Shown piece by piece: positions 63,764-64,000 of a stretch of DNA of 64,000 bases. Source of the stretch: Aselliscus stoliczkanus (lineage: Eukaryota; Chordata; Mammalia; Chiroptera; Hipposideridae); NCBI GenBank assembly GCA_033961575.1, contig CM066731.1, forward strand, positions 129,697,001 through 129,761,000. The letters run 5' to 3'. The position numbers and the translations under genes were made by a program. Numbering within the stretch: position 1 is the first letter of the stretch; each line of letters starts with the position of its first letter. The notes under the pieces are model-generated. The model saw only the letters and a list, made by a program, of their open reading frames with translations, ran no database searches and was not told where the DNA came from.

Positions 63764-63789
63764 TACACCAGAAACTAATTAAAATAAAA
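63764..63789 (+). mobile_element. 26-bp L1 3'-end insertion
   Basis: It contains TACACCAGAAACTAATTAAA plus an A-rich tail, the very end of the bat-type L1. Exact 12-bp duplications AAAAAGAGATTG flank it (63752-63763 and 63790-63801). Confidence 0.7.
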
Positions 63790-63801
63790 AAAAAGAGATT
63801 G

Positions 63802-64000
63802 GACCTTTCTTGGAATTCTATGTTTAGCCAAACTATTAATCAAGTGCTACGGTAGAATTGAAGGTATTTCTCATTGAAGAACATCTCAAAACATTTGCCT
63901 CTCATACATTCTTTCTTAGAAATTAACTGGGGATTTTTTGCCAATACAAAGGTGTAAACCAGGAAAATAACAAGGGGTCCTGGAAATAAGGATTCCAACA
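63802..64000. other. Unassigned DNA at the window edge
   Basis: Nothing recognised. Confidence 0.4.

Overview
The window is vertebrate nuclear DNA, almost certainly mammalian and most likely from a bat. It is AT-rich and low in CpG outside one island. It is packed with LINE-1 (L1) copies, MIR-like SINEs, MaLR-like LTRs and an ERVL-type provirus, and it has no long intact reading frames. The bat inference rests on two things. First, L1 3' ends read on the opposite strand begin with a 'tttattggggtgacaat' motif. Second, there are tRNA-derived SINEs with a GGCYGGCCGAGTGGC head. I associate both with Chiroptera, particularly horseshoe and roundleaf bats, from general knowledge rather than a search.

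Bases 1-860 hold the only strong gene signal: a CpG-island promoter with ETS, CRE-like, YY1-like and two ZNF143-like motifs, and a short candidate first coding exon on the minus strand (ATG at 525-523, splice donor at 502-501). If real, that gene continues leftward out of the window, and the remaining 63 kb is upstream intergenic DNA or a neighbour's intron.

Bases 1.7-7.05 kb are a decayed, nearly full-length ERVL-like provirus on the minus strand, with two diverged LTRs and recognisable reverse transcriptase, RNase H and integrase remnants, interrupted by a younger SINE. From 7.5 to 8.8 kb there is a 5'-inverted L1 and a short L1 3'-end insertion. From 8.8 to 17.6 kb the DNA is mostly unassigned, with one MaLR-like LTR, one antisense L1, one MIR and a possible small membrane-protein exon. 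An old antisense L1 occupies 17.66-21.0 kb. From 21 to 40 kb the DNA is unassigned with scattered MIRs, a chimeric L1 3'-transduction insertion at 23.05 kb and simple repeats. A second twin-primed L1 lies at 40.37-41.04 kb. From 44.2 to 46.6 kb there is old antisense L1 with a polypyrimidine tract and a MaLR-like LTR. A Ves-like SINE lies at 47.2 kb. From 50.2 to 52.3 kb there is old L1, a SINE and a composite VNTR-bearing retroposon. From 54.9 to 61.15 kb there is a three-layer nest: an old antisense L1 carries a younger 3.7-kb L1, which carries a SINE.

I found no intact protein-coding gene, RNA gene, CRISPR array or operon-like system. The most noteworthy items are the composite SINE with five exact 20-bp units, the L1 3'-transduction chimera, the two 5'-inverted L1 copies, the nested insertion history and the promoter with an oppositely oriented ZNF143-like pair.
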